This document shows, piece by piece, positions 44,430 to 54,890 of a stretch of DNA of 64,000 nt. Position 1 is the stretch's first letter. Every line of letters starts with the position of its first letter. The translations under genes and the position numbers were made by a program. The stretch is from Sthenelais limicola (lineage: Eukaryota > Annelida > Polychaeta > Phyllodocida > Sigalionidae). The DNA is taken from NCBI GenBank assembly GCA_942159475.1, contig OW804095.1:148108808-148172807 (forward strand), given 5' to 3'. Below the pieces are notes generated by a model that was not told the DNA's origin, searched no databases, and saw only the letters and a list, made by a program, of their open reading frames with translations.

Positions 44430-45068
44430 ATCATTTCACATATGGATATAGATGGACTCATTCAAGGACACTTTTATGGCTTTAACCTGAGGGACAGAGA
44501 CACAGTGACAATGGCAACTAAAATGTTGTAGTTTTTGTATGCAACACAATCCCTCCTGGGCCTTGTTCCCGGGTCACATCGGTAACAGTGAAAACTAATA
44601 GAATAAAGGGGAATATGATATAACTAAGTGAAAGTTATGGAGTAAACATATCTTGTGCTTTAGGCATTTTGTCAGTCTTAAAACGCTATTCGTGATTATG
44701 GAGTTGGCTATGTCCCAAAACCATGATGTTTTAGGCCTTTTTCATTTTTCATTCTCATTTTTCGAGTTACAAACAACGATGTACATTGTATAATGAAACT
44801 TATAATCAATTTAAGTCATTTACATATCAAAATATGGGCTCACTGGAGATAATTCAATAAAGAATAACCATGGTTTTCCGCCCACTGCTATGTTAAATGT
44901 ACCTGATTCTAAGGAACACAAAATAATGATGTTTTGTAATCTGAATGTCAGTCGAGCAACACCAACATGATTGGCAACAAAATGTATTGCACTGATCACC
45001 CCTTGAAAAAAACGATCTATATCTAGATCTATATGTTTACTGTTTTTTTTTATATTAGTAGAGCTTTT
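44430..45068. other. Unassigned AT-rich sequence
   Basis: No supported feature. Confidence 0.4.
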
Positions 45069-45071
45069 TAG

Positions 45072-45371
45072 GAGATCCCGCCCCTATTCATATTTACACT
45101 ATCTCTGTATGGTGTAGATTTAAAAAAGAAAAATGAGTTCCCTTGTTTTCCCCATTTCCTCAATAAAAAAATATCATTCACGACATCAAACATTTGGCAA
45201 ATCTCCTATGTGTTCTTCTGATCATTTTTGAAAAAATAAAGAATATTATCCTTATTAAAATCATAACTATTATTTCTAAGATTGAAGAACATAGTTTGAT
45301 AATAGGACTGCTCAGTCTGAGATAAAGGTCTAGGTCTAGGGTCAGGATCTTCGCCCCATGCCACCATTATT
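45072..45371 (-). pseudogene. Possible decayed coding fragment, unknown
   Basis: On the minus strand one frame runs about 97 codons from an ATG at about 45366 with a single in-frame TAG near 45204. It reads VAWGEDPDPRPRPLSQTEQS, then YYQTMFFNLR, NDQKN, stop, EICQMFDVVND and LRKWGKQGNSFF. The composition is protein-like (charged, aromatic, few repeats) in an AT-rich setting where stops are common. The LSQTEQxYYxxMF start and ICQMFDVVND spacing faintly recall EH domains, but I would not assign one. No good flanking splice sites were found. It could equally be a chance frame. Confidence 0.22.
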
Positions 45372-45374
45372 TTT

Positions 45375-47055
45375 ATTCAGCTTAAATGTTTTGTTAAGTA
45401 CAATACTTTCAATCCAAGCTGACACAAAGAAGATTTGATTACATTATTTCTAATCAGCTTTTGTAAAGTTCAATAAATTGAAAAATTTACAACTTTACAG
45501 GAATTATAGAGCCTAAAAAGTTCATATGAATAACTTATTTTGTATCCTTTTTTGTTTTTATTTCTCTGTCTGATATACATAGTGATTGTATGTACTGGGT
45601 ATGACCTTTTTGTAACAAACCGAACGGACTGTTGATATAGAGATGCGTCGGTGACGGTTTTTAAATTATGTATTGTTCTTAACTTGTGTATATTGGTAAA
45701 TTGTAATAATATTAACTCGACAGAATACGAAATATCAAGGTATATTATTTGTAATAATGATTATGATTAATATTAGTGATACCTTCAGTGACGACTGAGA
45801 TAAAGTGTACTTGATACATAATGTTTTCTACTGAATAAAAATCTTTAAATACAATACATCTTAAAAGCTACATATGAAAAGGACAAAAATATGTGGATCT
45901 TTCATGCACCCCATTCATATCTACATCCTCGCATGTAACCTATTGACACCCAGGCCCTGAAATTAGATATCATTATTCAGACCATTAGCGTGTTTTACCA
46001 CAAACCGAGCTGCTTCAGATAGAAACATTTCATGTTGCTTCATGATTTCAAAGTCTTGGAAATAGCCAGTAATTTGAGTAATTTGAGTTGCATGTTTGTA
46101 GCTGTGGGCCATGCTGAAGTGGGCACAAAGACCATATTGTGTGGGCATGTCCTTGCCCGGGGCGGTTTACATTCGCCATTATGTCGCTGTAATGATGAGG
46201 CAACAGTTTCATAACACACATTCCTGTCTGCTCCCTTCCCTTCAGACAAGATCTTTAAATAGCTGCTTCTGAAATAAGGGATGTTTTGATTTTAAATTTC
46301 TTCTCAGGATCTTTTGAACTCCCTCATGATTTGAGATTCTTGTCAGGTTACATATATAACTCTGATAAACAGTATGTTGTTGATGGGATTTGAATGGATA
46401 TTTTTGCGGAAAAGAGTTTTTATTTAAGTATTTTAACATGAATAAACACAGTTCACCCCACAGAGATCTTTTTATTTTCCTGTCTAAACATCATTCTTAG
46501 TAAAGGCAAATGTTGTGCTATTTGGTTATTGCTTTAAACAGAACAGGATTTTGGCTCAATACTTGTGACATCTGTTATTCCAACTAATGGCCTATCTTAC
46601 TACACTCCCTTTCTTGCTTTCCTTCACATTTCGGGTGCCACCAGCATCTATAGGCTTCCTCTTGCTGCCTGCACCTGGTTATCCCGGCTTTAGCTGGGCT
46701 CCAGCAAGGCTGGAACTTGTGAGGGCCTCTTATTTGTGATGTGTTTTACAGCCTAATGGATATGGGGCTTTATACTTACTGGATATGGTGCTTTATACTT
46801 ACTGGACAGCATGGTCCTGGTAGCCCGAGAAATTCTGACTGGCTCTGCTCTCTCTATTTTGCTGGTCGCTGACACAGTCAGAGAGCAACGTAATGTTTTT
46901 CTATAGTAAAATCGAAGCCCCCACTGAAAACTTTAGAACGGTGACTTTTTCAGACTAAATACTTGGGCCTCTACTTACTTTCATAATAAATAAAGCAACG
47001 AAATGACTTGTGAGAGAGTAATAGATGTATTTTATCACATTCCACACTCATTTTC
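45375..47055. other. Unassigned sequence with one short direct repeat
   Basis: Contains a 24-bp direct repeat GGGCTTTATACTTACTGGA / GTGCTTTATACTTACTGGA (about 46763-46806). The minus-strand frames at 45963-46249 have no recognisable domain. Confidence 0.4.
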
Positions 47056-47060
47056 ACCAA

Positions 47061-47374
47061 ATGGTAGGCTAGGTAGGCCTCGACAAATGGCGGCAATGTT
47101 CTGCGGAATTGTAGCGCCCCCTGTAACCTCCTACAACACTAAATTTTGGGGGGCGGGATTTAAATTTAAAATGCCAAACCACCATTATTTTAGTTTCATC
47201 ATTGCTCTTTTTAATTTCATAGCAACATAAACTGCAATTTTTATAGATTTGCAAAATATCCACTTTATTTTGGAACATTTTGTGTATACTTCCGGTACCC
47301 ACAACACCTTGCTTCTTTGTTTTGAAAGTCCCGCCTACTTGGGCCAGAATTATCAGTAGGCCTAGCCTACCAAA
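47061..47374. mobile_element. Candidate MITE family L
   Basis: TGGTAGGCTAGGTAGGCCT near the left edge is inverted as AGGCCTAGCCTACCA near the right edge. The span is about 314 bp. Flanking duplications were not clear, and only one copy occurs here, so this rests on the inverted ends alone. Confidence 0.45.
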
Positions 47375-47593
47375 CACGTTCTAATTTATTAAAACTAATC
47401 GGCGATCAGGTATTTTTTTTTGCTCTGCACATTTGTCAACATATATAATTCCAATGGAGACATTAGATATCGGTGGTTAAAGCGTTTTTCTATTACATCT
47501 CTACTCGGCCAGAAGTGGTCCAGTAAACTCCACTGCTCGTTCGGTTCTGCTCCCAGACCCTCCGTAGGTTAGGGTCTGGGAGCCCGGGCTAGG

Positions 47594-47791
47594 TCCTGGG
47601 TAAGACCTTAAAGTGCCTGGTCCTGGGTAAGACCTTAAAGGGCCTTTCTGTCTCTTTTCTCTGTCTCTCTCTCCCTTCTTCTCTATCTCTATTTCCTGGG
47701 TATGATCATAAACTGCCTCCCTCTCAGCTCTCCCGCCCTTGATATAACACTTCAAAGTGTTGATAAGGGCGTAAAGCAACCAATCCCACTC
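47594..47791 (+). repeat. Dispersed repeat J, copy 2
   Basis: As at 437-610, but the opening GGTCCTGGGTAAGACCTTAAAG is duplicated in tandem. Ends GGCGTAAAGCAACC then CACT repeats. Confidence 0.6.
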
Positions 47792-47799
47792 ACTCACTT

Positions 47800-49267
47800 A
47801 CTGGACAGCATTCACTAAGAATGGATCATCGGCTGCCCCGTTACCTCCACTCCTCAGTACTGACCACATGCCATCAACCCTTGTGTCTGCTGACCAGATT
47901 TGCTGATACATGGCCCCCATTCACACTCATAGATTCACACTCAGGACATTTACACCGTGTCACACTACCAGTACCGATTGCAACCTTTCCTTATGGCCTT
48001 TTCCTTTCAGTGATCGGAAGATGTTCTAAAGAAAGACATCTCTTTCACATGAATGGGTGTTCTCTCCGTTTAGTATAAATGCACATTCTACATAAATCCC
48101 CACAGGAGGAGGTACTGATGATCCAGATACTGAACCCAGTGAAGTGTCTAGAGACTTGATTGATTGACAGAAGGGGCCTATGCTTATTGTAGATGTCTCT
48201 ATAGTATACAATAGTCATATGTTAGAGCTTGGGGCAGACTACCAGTCAAACTACCCTCATATATATGTACAATCAGCCTAGTAGTGCCTTCTTCGTAACT
48301 AGACTGGGATCTTAGTAGTATTTAAGTTTAGGATTTTTTGTAAATATATCAATATTTCTAGAGAATTAAACATTATATTGAAGGTGCTGATCATGCTGTA
48401 TGATTGATAATTATTACACATGTACATGATTTGAGGATAGGTTATCGCAAATGTGACAATTGCGAGTGTTATGTACACCACTATAGTAATCAAACTTCGG
48501 TTATATTCGGAAAAGCTGCCTTCTATTTAGAAAGTTCTACTTTTAATGTTTCTATCTCGATTAGAAACATATTAGAAGTCAAAGTCGTGCCTTGTTTGAC
48601 CGAGGTGTCGAGGTCATGCCCAGGGTCCATCCATTCTAATATGTTATCAAAGATGCTGTACATATTTTGCAGTCCATACCCATACGATAAATACCAGTTC
48701 CAGATAGCGACCCCGTGTCGGGAGGCACATCGGGTAAACATGATCAAATCTGAGAAATATATGGCCCAAGATGGAGATCAAGATTAACTATAGATAAGTT
48801 TCTCTCCGGTCATATACCTCAACTATATCATAGGGTAGGGATATTTGGTTATGGTTTATTTGTGACCGAATAGGGAACAGTGTGGTTGATGTATTCATGA
48901 AGCATTGGTTTGGTACCAGACACGTATCCCATAGCAGCTTGCCCAAGTGCTGCTCCACCCACTCGCAAGGTTAAATAAATAATAAATTTAAATGGAACTT
49001 TCCAAACATGATGTACATATCTGTGTTGTTTGAATTTAACTTGGATGACTGTATGTGATTAATTAACGATGGTTCCTAGTCGTTCTTACAACATTCTCTC
49101 TGAATGCATCATCATTAATTTTTATGAAATATAATCCAATCCAAGTAAAATCAGTTTTACACTAAGTACATTGATCAATACATTAGCACCATAGAAAGGT
49201 GGTAGACCACAATGATACACTTATGTGGACAAAGTATTGTATACGACAACAAAAAAAACAATCTGAC
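47800..49267. other. Unassigned sequence
   Basis: A plus-strand frame of 127 codons (48404-48787) overlaps a minus-strand frame of 74 codons. Neither shows a domain, so neither is called. Confidence 0.4.
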
Positions 49268-49943
49268 AATATCTACTCATTGTATGACGTATAGGACCGA
49301 ATGTATTAGAGCTGCACTCTCAGCCAAAGTCAGTCAAAATCTTAATATTTTCTACTTCTTGTTCCATTTTGGTTCAACCCATCTAAGAGTCATTTGACCA
49401 AAATTCTGGAGGATTTTGTCTCTTTGTTATTGCTACAGGGCTTCTAAAGTGTCCTCATTTGTATTTGGAGGACCCACCCGAATCCTTTTGTATGCTGACT
49501 TCACTTATTATCGCTCACCGGCAGCTGTTTTCTCTCAGCGAATTTACCTTCAAATTATTGTATAAACATGTACCAGCAGCAGAATATTGATAAATCCATT
49601 CCTATAATATCTACTCATTGTATGACTTATAGGACCGAATGTATTACAGCTGCACTCTCAGCCAAAGTCAGTCAAAATCTAAATGTTTTCTACTTCTTGT
49701 TCCATTTTGGTTCAACCCATCTAAGAGTCGTTTGACCGAAGTTTTGGAGGATATTATGTTTGTTTAACTACAGGGCTTCTAAAGTGTGCTCATTTGTATT
49801 TGAAGGACTCACCCGAATCCTTTTGTATGCTGACTTCACTTATTATCGCTCACCGGCAGCTGTTTTCTCTCAGCGAACTTACCTTCAAATTATTGTATAA
49901 GCATGTACCAGCAGCAGAATATTGATAAATCCATTCCTATAAG
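49268..49943 (+). repeat. 338-bp tandem duplication carrying repeat G
   Basis: AATATCTACTCATTGTATG begins at 49268 and again at 49606. Each unit carries most of repeat G (GAGCTGCACTCTCAGCC or CAGCTGCACTCTCAGCC, TTCTGGAGGATTTT or TTTTGGAGGATATT, TTATTATCGCTCACCGGC, AGCAGCAGAATATTGAT). Only the second unit goes on into the family's right end, so the first was cut by the duplication. The two differ by scattered changes, so the event is not recent. Confidence 0.85.
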
Positions 49944-50069
49944 TCATAACATGTGTCAATTTGGTAACGAAAAAAATTGTCATAATAGCTAATATCTAAT
50001 GTGTACAAGGCGTTGGACATGTAAGTAGGTACAAGCACTAAATATTTCCTCAACGTTCATTGCCCAAAT

Positions 50070-50475
50070 GTGATGTGTTTCAGGCAAATGAGTCATAAGT
50101 CGCAAAAAATAGATTTTGAGATACCATTATATTTGAAAAGATGAGATCAAGCCCATTCCAATGATAGTAAACAGTCTAATAATCTAATAAGTATTTCTAG
50201 ATTTTAAGTTTGATATTTTCGTTTTGGAAAAAAAAGTTTCCAATATTTCTGGGGGTCAATAAACAGTAAAGTAACTAAATGCAGTCCATATGAGGACCTT
50301 TAAAACGAAAGGATATATTACATAGAATGTCCTGAAATTTGATACATCGATTGATATAGCTGTAAGTGATCAACCCACCAAAATTTAGAACATTCCAATA
50401 ATGTGATCTTGTGAAAAAAAACTTTGAAAAATATCAATTTTGCGACTTATGACTCATTTTCCTGAAACACATCAC
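50070..50475 (+). mobile_element. MITE family B, 406 bp, TSD AAAT
   Basis: GTGATGTG and CACATCAC ends. AAAT at 50066-50069 and 50476-50479 is a perfect duplication. Confidence 0.93.
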
Positions 50476-50759
50476 AAATGTAAAGAAAACACCATCACAG
50501 TATGCAGTAAAGAAGGATAAGAATGTAGACTGGCAGCGCGGGGGAGACATATCTGTTCACGGATGACTCAATGTTTGCCTTGAGAAGCTCTCAGTTGCTC
50601 TGCCTTGTGTCTCCTAGATTTGATTATTCCTCCTGGCTTTGTAGGTACATGCAGGCTTGGGTGGGGGTGGGGGTGTAAGGGGTGGGCGTGTAAAGCTCTC
50701 TTACTGACGATAGGTCCCTGCCTGTAGATGGGTATGGGGCTGTGTTAGGTAGAAAGGGG

Positions 50760-50930
50760 TAAGTGGGGGAGGGAAGAAGAGAGAGAGAGAGAAATGAGAC
50801 AGCGGTGAGGGATAAGAGGGAGCAGGAGAGAGAGAGAATGGGGGAGAGAGTACAGAGAGGGAGAAAGAGAGAGGAAGAGGGGGAGTGTCAGTGTGTGTGT
50901 GACAGAGAGAAAGAGAGAGACAATGAGTCA
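50760..50930. repeat. GA-rich simple repeat
   Basis: Purine-rich GAGAGA/GGGAGA tract. The 91-codon frame across it is low complexity at its start and is not called. Confidence 0.8.
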
Positions 50931-51139
50931 GGCAAACTTTTAGGACTTACTTGCATAAGACTTTTTAGCACAATGTCAGTGACAAAAATTTCCCTAGCGG
51001 AGAAGCCCTATGCGGAAATCTTACGATTCTGCTCCTAACCCCTTCTTCGTTTTCTAACCTTTTTAAACAATATTTTTCAATGATAATATAACTGTTAAGG
51101 GAACTGGTGTTATTCTTAACAATAATAAGGTATAGTAAT

Positions 51140-51261
51140 TATAATGTTGACTAATTCTAACTTGTTTTTCTGCCTTGCAGGTGAGTGCCATACTTCATTC
51201 AAACCCAGTAATTAATAGTTTCCATAGAGTTTGTACTGGCATACTCTAGTGACAGGTGAGT
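51140..51261 (+). promoter_or_regulatory. Candidate recursive splice site 3
   Basis: TTGACTAATTCTAAC supplies one or two branch-point-like motifs. CTTGTTTTTCTGCCTTGCAG ends at 51180 and GTGAGT follows at once (51181-51186). A strong second donor ACAG|GTGAGT begins at 51256, giving a possible 75-nt RS-exon that has stops in all three frames. The tightest of the three sites in the window. Confidence 0.6.
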
Positions 51262-51360
51262 ATAGGGTCCCTGTTTGGGGGAGGATTGCACTGAAACCCA
51301 TTAATTGTGTCACTTTGCTTTGTCACTTTCTTCGAGCTCAGAGATGAATCAAAGACCTTA

Positions 51361-51392
51361 TTTGCAGATATATCACTGGTGGAGAACCCAGA
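51361..51392 (+). repeat. LTR-end/primer-site-like fragment
   Basis: CAGATATATCACTGGTGGAG followed by AACCC matches, with few changes, the LTR/primer-site junction at 43752-43774 (GAGATATAACACTGGTGGGA). A second weaker trace of the same LTR family. No LTR body was traced upstream. Confidence 0.35.
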
Positions 51393-51819
51393 ACCCAGTT
51401 ATTGTTGAAATTCCATTATAATTATAATTAAGTTGTTGTAAAATTATATAAAAAGGTTTTATAAATGGAAGTTGATTAAAAGTTATAATAAAATGAAATG
51501 TGATATTTAAGTAAATGAGGAGTTTAAAAATATAAATATAGAAATTGATGGAAATTGATAAGAATTATATATAAATATGATGAGAATTGATTGATAATAT
51601 AATATAATGCGATGGATGGAATGAAGAGATGAGAAAAAAGGTGTGGGTGGGTGGGAATAATTTGAGGTGCGTCTGTGTCGACGTTTGAAGTTGAAGTGAG
51701 GAGAAGGTGAACACAAAGCCGTGGCTTTCGTGCGGGTATTTATAGATTTGGATTGTTTGTTGGGTGGGAGTAGGTAGGGCGCTATAATGACCTGGCATGA
51801 CCACCAGTCATGCCCTGAA

Positions 51820-51890
51820 AATTCCTTTTTCAAAAATATCATTTTTGCGACTTTAGAATACTTTTTTTGTGACAAACACATACTAAAATG
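51820..51890 (-). mobile_element. Family B-like end remnant
   Basis: ATCATTTTTGCGACTTTAG and GTGACAAACACATAC keep the outline of a family B right end, about 70 bp before a full copy. Confidence 0.4.
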
Positions 51891-51959
51891 CAGACTTGAT
51901 CTGCCCCCCCCCCCTCCCTAGGACCCAGCTGCTGGGTGCATGTAGTATTACAATATAAT

Positions 51960-52341
51960 GTGAAGTGTTTCAAGAAAATGAGTCACAAGTCGCACAAAAT
52001 AGTTTTGAGATAGTATTATAGTTGAAAAGATGAGATGTAGCTGGTTCTAATGACGGTAAACATTAATAAGTGGTTTTATAGTTTAGGTTTGATAATTTTA
52101 CTTTGGAAAAATGTTTGCTATATGTTCTGGGTGGGCCAGAGAGAACCAGTAAAGTAGTTAGATATACTCCTTAGGATGACCTTCAAAACGCAAATATTCT
52201 TGAGATTTGATACATGTATTCATGCTACTAACAGCGCTGAGCCCTCCAAGAATAAGAATATACCAACAAAGTGGTCATGTGAATAAATCACTTTAAAAGA
52301 TATTATTTTTGCGACTTGTGACTCATTCTGTAACACATCAC
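51960..52341 (+). mobile_element. MITE family B, diverged
   Basis: Left GTGAAGTGTTTCAAG, right TCTGTAACACATCAC. Flanks TAAT/ATAT do not match, so the duplication has decayed. 382 bp. Confidence 0.82.
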
Positions 52342-52539
52342 ATATCGGTGCATACAAGTCATGCTACGCGTGCCTGCATGTCCCCCCGGCCCACTCACCA
52401 GACTATAACCCACATCATCATGTCTTCCATATATTTATTGCCTTTTCGCATGTACAGTTACTACCATTTATCAGGCTTTATGTGCGCTAATACCATCTCT
52501 GTATCAATAATTAATCACTTAATGGTCAAGTTGACCAAC

Positions 52540-52690
52540 ACCTACCCCCCCCCCCCCCCCACACACACACACACACTCCCTAATATTCATGATTGTGGAC
52601 ATTTTTATGATTCATTTTACTGGACAAAGCCTCTGAGATTAAATTTGTAAAGCACAAGTAAATAGGGCGGGGGGGGGGGGGGGGGCGTGA
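52540..52690. repeat. Homopolymer C, (CA)n and homopolymer G
   Basis: A C run (about 52543-52560) leads into CA repeats, and a G run of about 18 lies near 52668-52685. Likely assembly-fragile. Confidence 0.8.
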
Positions 52691-52694
52691 TACA

Positions 52695-53120
52695 AGGTGC
52701 CACTTATCAATTTGGAAATGAACGGAATTAAATTTTCATCTTTAAACTAAAATCAGATGTAGTCATTCTTTAGGACACAGATTTTGAGTATTGTATTGAA
52801 CATGACTTATTCTTTATGGACGTTTTCTTTATTTTTGTGTTATAATTCTAATAATATAAATTAGATTACATAACAATACAACATTTACAAGTTATCTAAA
52901 CTAAATAAATATGAATACAATGCTCATATTCACTCACTAAACAACATTGTTAAATTTGGGTTCTTAAATGTTTTCTCAATATGTATGTGACGCAACATTT
53001 TGATCACTTGCGAATTCAAAATGTTGCCTAGCTTCTCTTGTAATATCTGTGTCAGCCTGATCTTTACGTTGTGCTGCTTTATTTCCTGATTACAAAGAAT
53101 AAAAAATGATATCACTTCTT
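52695..53120. other. Unassigned sequence
   Basis: AT-rich, no supported feature. Confidence 0.4.
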
Positions 53121-53124
53121 CTGA

Positions 53125-53700
53125 CCTTAAAGGTACACTCTCAGTTAATGTCGATCAAAAACATTTTCTACCTTTTGTTCCCTTCTTTTTCTATCCATCG
53201 GAAAGTCGTATGATCAATCATGGAGGATTTCACCCTATAGTTCTGCTGCAGGGTTTCAATAGTCCACATTTATATTTTGGTGGCCCGCTGAAATAATTCG
53301 CTGCAGTTCCACTTATTATCGCTCACCGGCCTATCGGACGTCTAATTCTGGTATTTATATAAACATATGGGTCAGATTTTCAGAAAATGTACAATTCACC
53401 TTCACCATTTCTATCAAATAACGCAAATTTAAGACAAAAATTACTTTCAAAATGTAGTTTAACCTAACCAAACAGATTGCTAGAATCAATGCAATGCTGA
53501 ATATACTCGAATTTACCTAGTATTGACCAAATTGCAGCCTAGTTTAGCAGAATTTACTAAATGTGTACAGCTGCCAATTGTACATAAATTTTCTGAAAAT
53601 CTGACCCATATAACAGCTGCAAATTATTGATAACGTCAGTCCTATAGGAAAAGCTTTTTTGTTCTTATAACGGGGAGTGCCGCTTTAACTTCAACACAAT
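53125..53700 (+). repeat. Dispersed repeat G with nested family A insertion
   Basis: Repeat G runs from AAAGGTACACTCTCAG through TTATTATCGCTCACCGGCC, is interrupted by a family A element at 53369-53607, then resumes at ACAGCTGCAAATTATTGAT and ends GGGAGTGCCGCTTTA. This order dates G before A. Confidence 0.75.
53369..53607 (-). mobile_element. MITE family A nested in repeat G
   Basis: 239 bp, ATAT flanks. A 4-bp insertion (AAAT-like) in the right inverted repeat explains the extra length. Confidence 0.9.
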
Positions 53701-54209
53701 TTTTATTTGGCTCATGCATGCTAGTTTTTTTTTATCCATTACACAGTATGAGAAAATGAAACTCCATAATTGCTCTGTTGAAATGTATAGTAGACGGCTG
53801 ATATTGGAGTATGGGCATGATTACATATTCCCTTTGTGCCACACACCGATACAACTCATTCCAATAACTCACCGCCTCCCCTGGGATCCATGAATACCAC
53901 GGGCGAATTAAATGAATGGAAACAAAAATTATATTGACACTGCAAACGCATTTAATCGATTATTTATGGATGGCTATAAGCCCAACTGTCAAATCTCCAT
54001 CCATGCGAGTAGTGCTATGTTTGACTTGCAAGCATTAATGTCCATTTGAATGCGTATAATGACGGTTGGTAATCCAAAGGAGGCGAATATTTATAAATAT
54101 GAGATGTTGCTCATAAATATCGGATTCTAGTCTTTGTCTGTACAGTTGGTTCTCTGTAGGGGTTCGTTGGAGAGTTCACTGGGGAACCGTCTATGTATCC
54201 TTGTCCCTT

Positions 54210-54610
54210 CTTTCTGTCCCTCTCTATCCTGAGTCCTCTCTGTCTCTTTACTCCCCTGTTTCCCTCTCCCTCTCTGCTGCCTCTTTCTTCTCTCTCTAAC
54301 AACATGGGAACGACTGGAAGAACTGGGACTATCCCAGAAGTCTGTCGACCAATTTGTCAGTTTTTCAATGTAATTGTTACTATATTTTTGACAAATAAAA
54401 GATTTCTCAATTCAATTCAATTCAATCTGTGTCTCCCTGTCTCTCTTTCCCTCCCCCCTGTTTCTCAGTGTTCTAGCCTCTCTCTCACTCTCTCTCTCAC
54501 ACACACACTCACCCTTGTTTCTCATCTCTCTTATTGGTCTCTCTTCTTTCTGTTCATCTCTTTCCTGATCTCTCTCTGTCTCTATCCTCTCTCTTCTTCC
54601 CTATTTCTTC
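54210..54610. repeat. CT-rich simple repeat region
   Basis: TCTC/TCCC tracts at 54210-54300 and 54425-54610. The 184-codon plus frame here is mostly Ser/Leu/Pro low complexity. Confidence 0.75.
54370..54427 (+). mobile_element. LINE 3' tail, (ATTCA)n
   Basis: GTAATTGTTACTATATTTTT, then ACAAATAAAAGATTTCTC and CAATTCAATTCAATTCAAT. The plus-strand counterpart of the tails at 7407 and 41233, though the preceding sequence differs. Confidence 0.55.
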
Positions 54611-54634
54611 TCTGTGTGCTGTTGTACATTACAG

Positions 54635-54747
54635 TTGTACATATTTGGCCGGTCACACCCATAGAAACAAGGAGTACTAAGGGATTCCCTATATCCATGT
54701 ATGGGGTGTCCCTTGGGGGCAATCAGCCTGGCCTGAGTGGTTCCTGA
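54635..54747 (+). other. Possible exon after a strong acceptor-like tract
   Basis: A long CT tract ends in GTACATTACAG at 54634. One of three frames then stays open for 37 codons (VHIWPVTPIETRSTKGF, then SLGGNQPGLSGS) to a stop at 54745-54747. The minus strand is also open for 72 codons (Ser/Gly-rich). No donor site follows, and the tract is a simple repeat that makes false acceptors. Low support. Confidence 0.15.
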
Positions 54748-54824
54748 AGCACCACCAGGGGAGCTAGTGTAGTGGTGTCCACTGGACCCACTTGATGGAC
54801 TCAGGATAGCAGGGGACATGGGGA

Positions 54825-54890
54825 TGTGGCGGGGGGGGGGGGTATGGAGGAAGTGAGGTGGCGGGGGGGGGGCAGGGGGGGTCTCTCCCC
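54825..54890. repeat. Poly-G runs
   Basis: Several runs of 7-12 G within GGCGGGG-type sequence. G-quadruplex prone. Confidence 0.75.

Noticed and set aside
48404..48787. 127-codon plus frame overlapping a 74-codon minus frame
   Set aside because: Neither strand shows a recognisable motif, and no splice sites fit.
50763..51038. 91-codon Arg/Glu-rich frame
   Set aside because: GA microsatellite reading with no domain.
54193..54747. 184-codon plus-strand frame
   Set aside because: Mostly CT microsatellite translated as Ser/Leu/Pro. Only the last 113 bp was kept, as a low-confidence exon.
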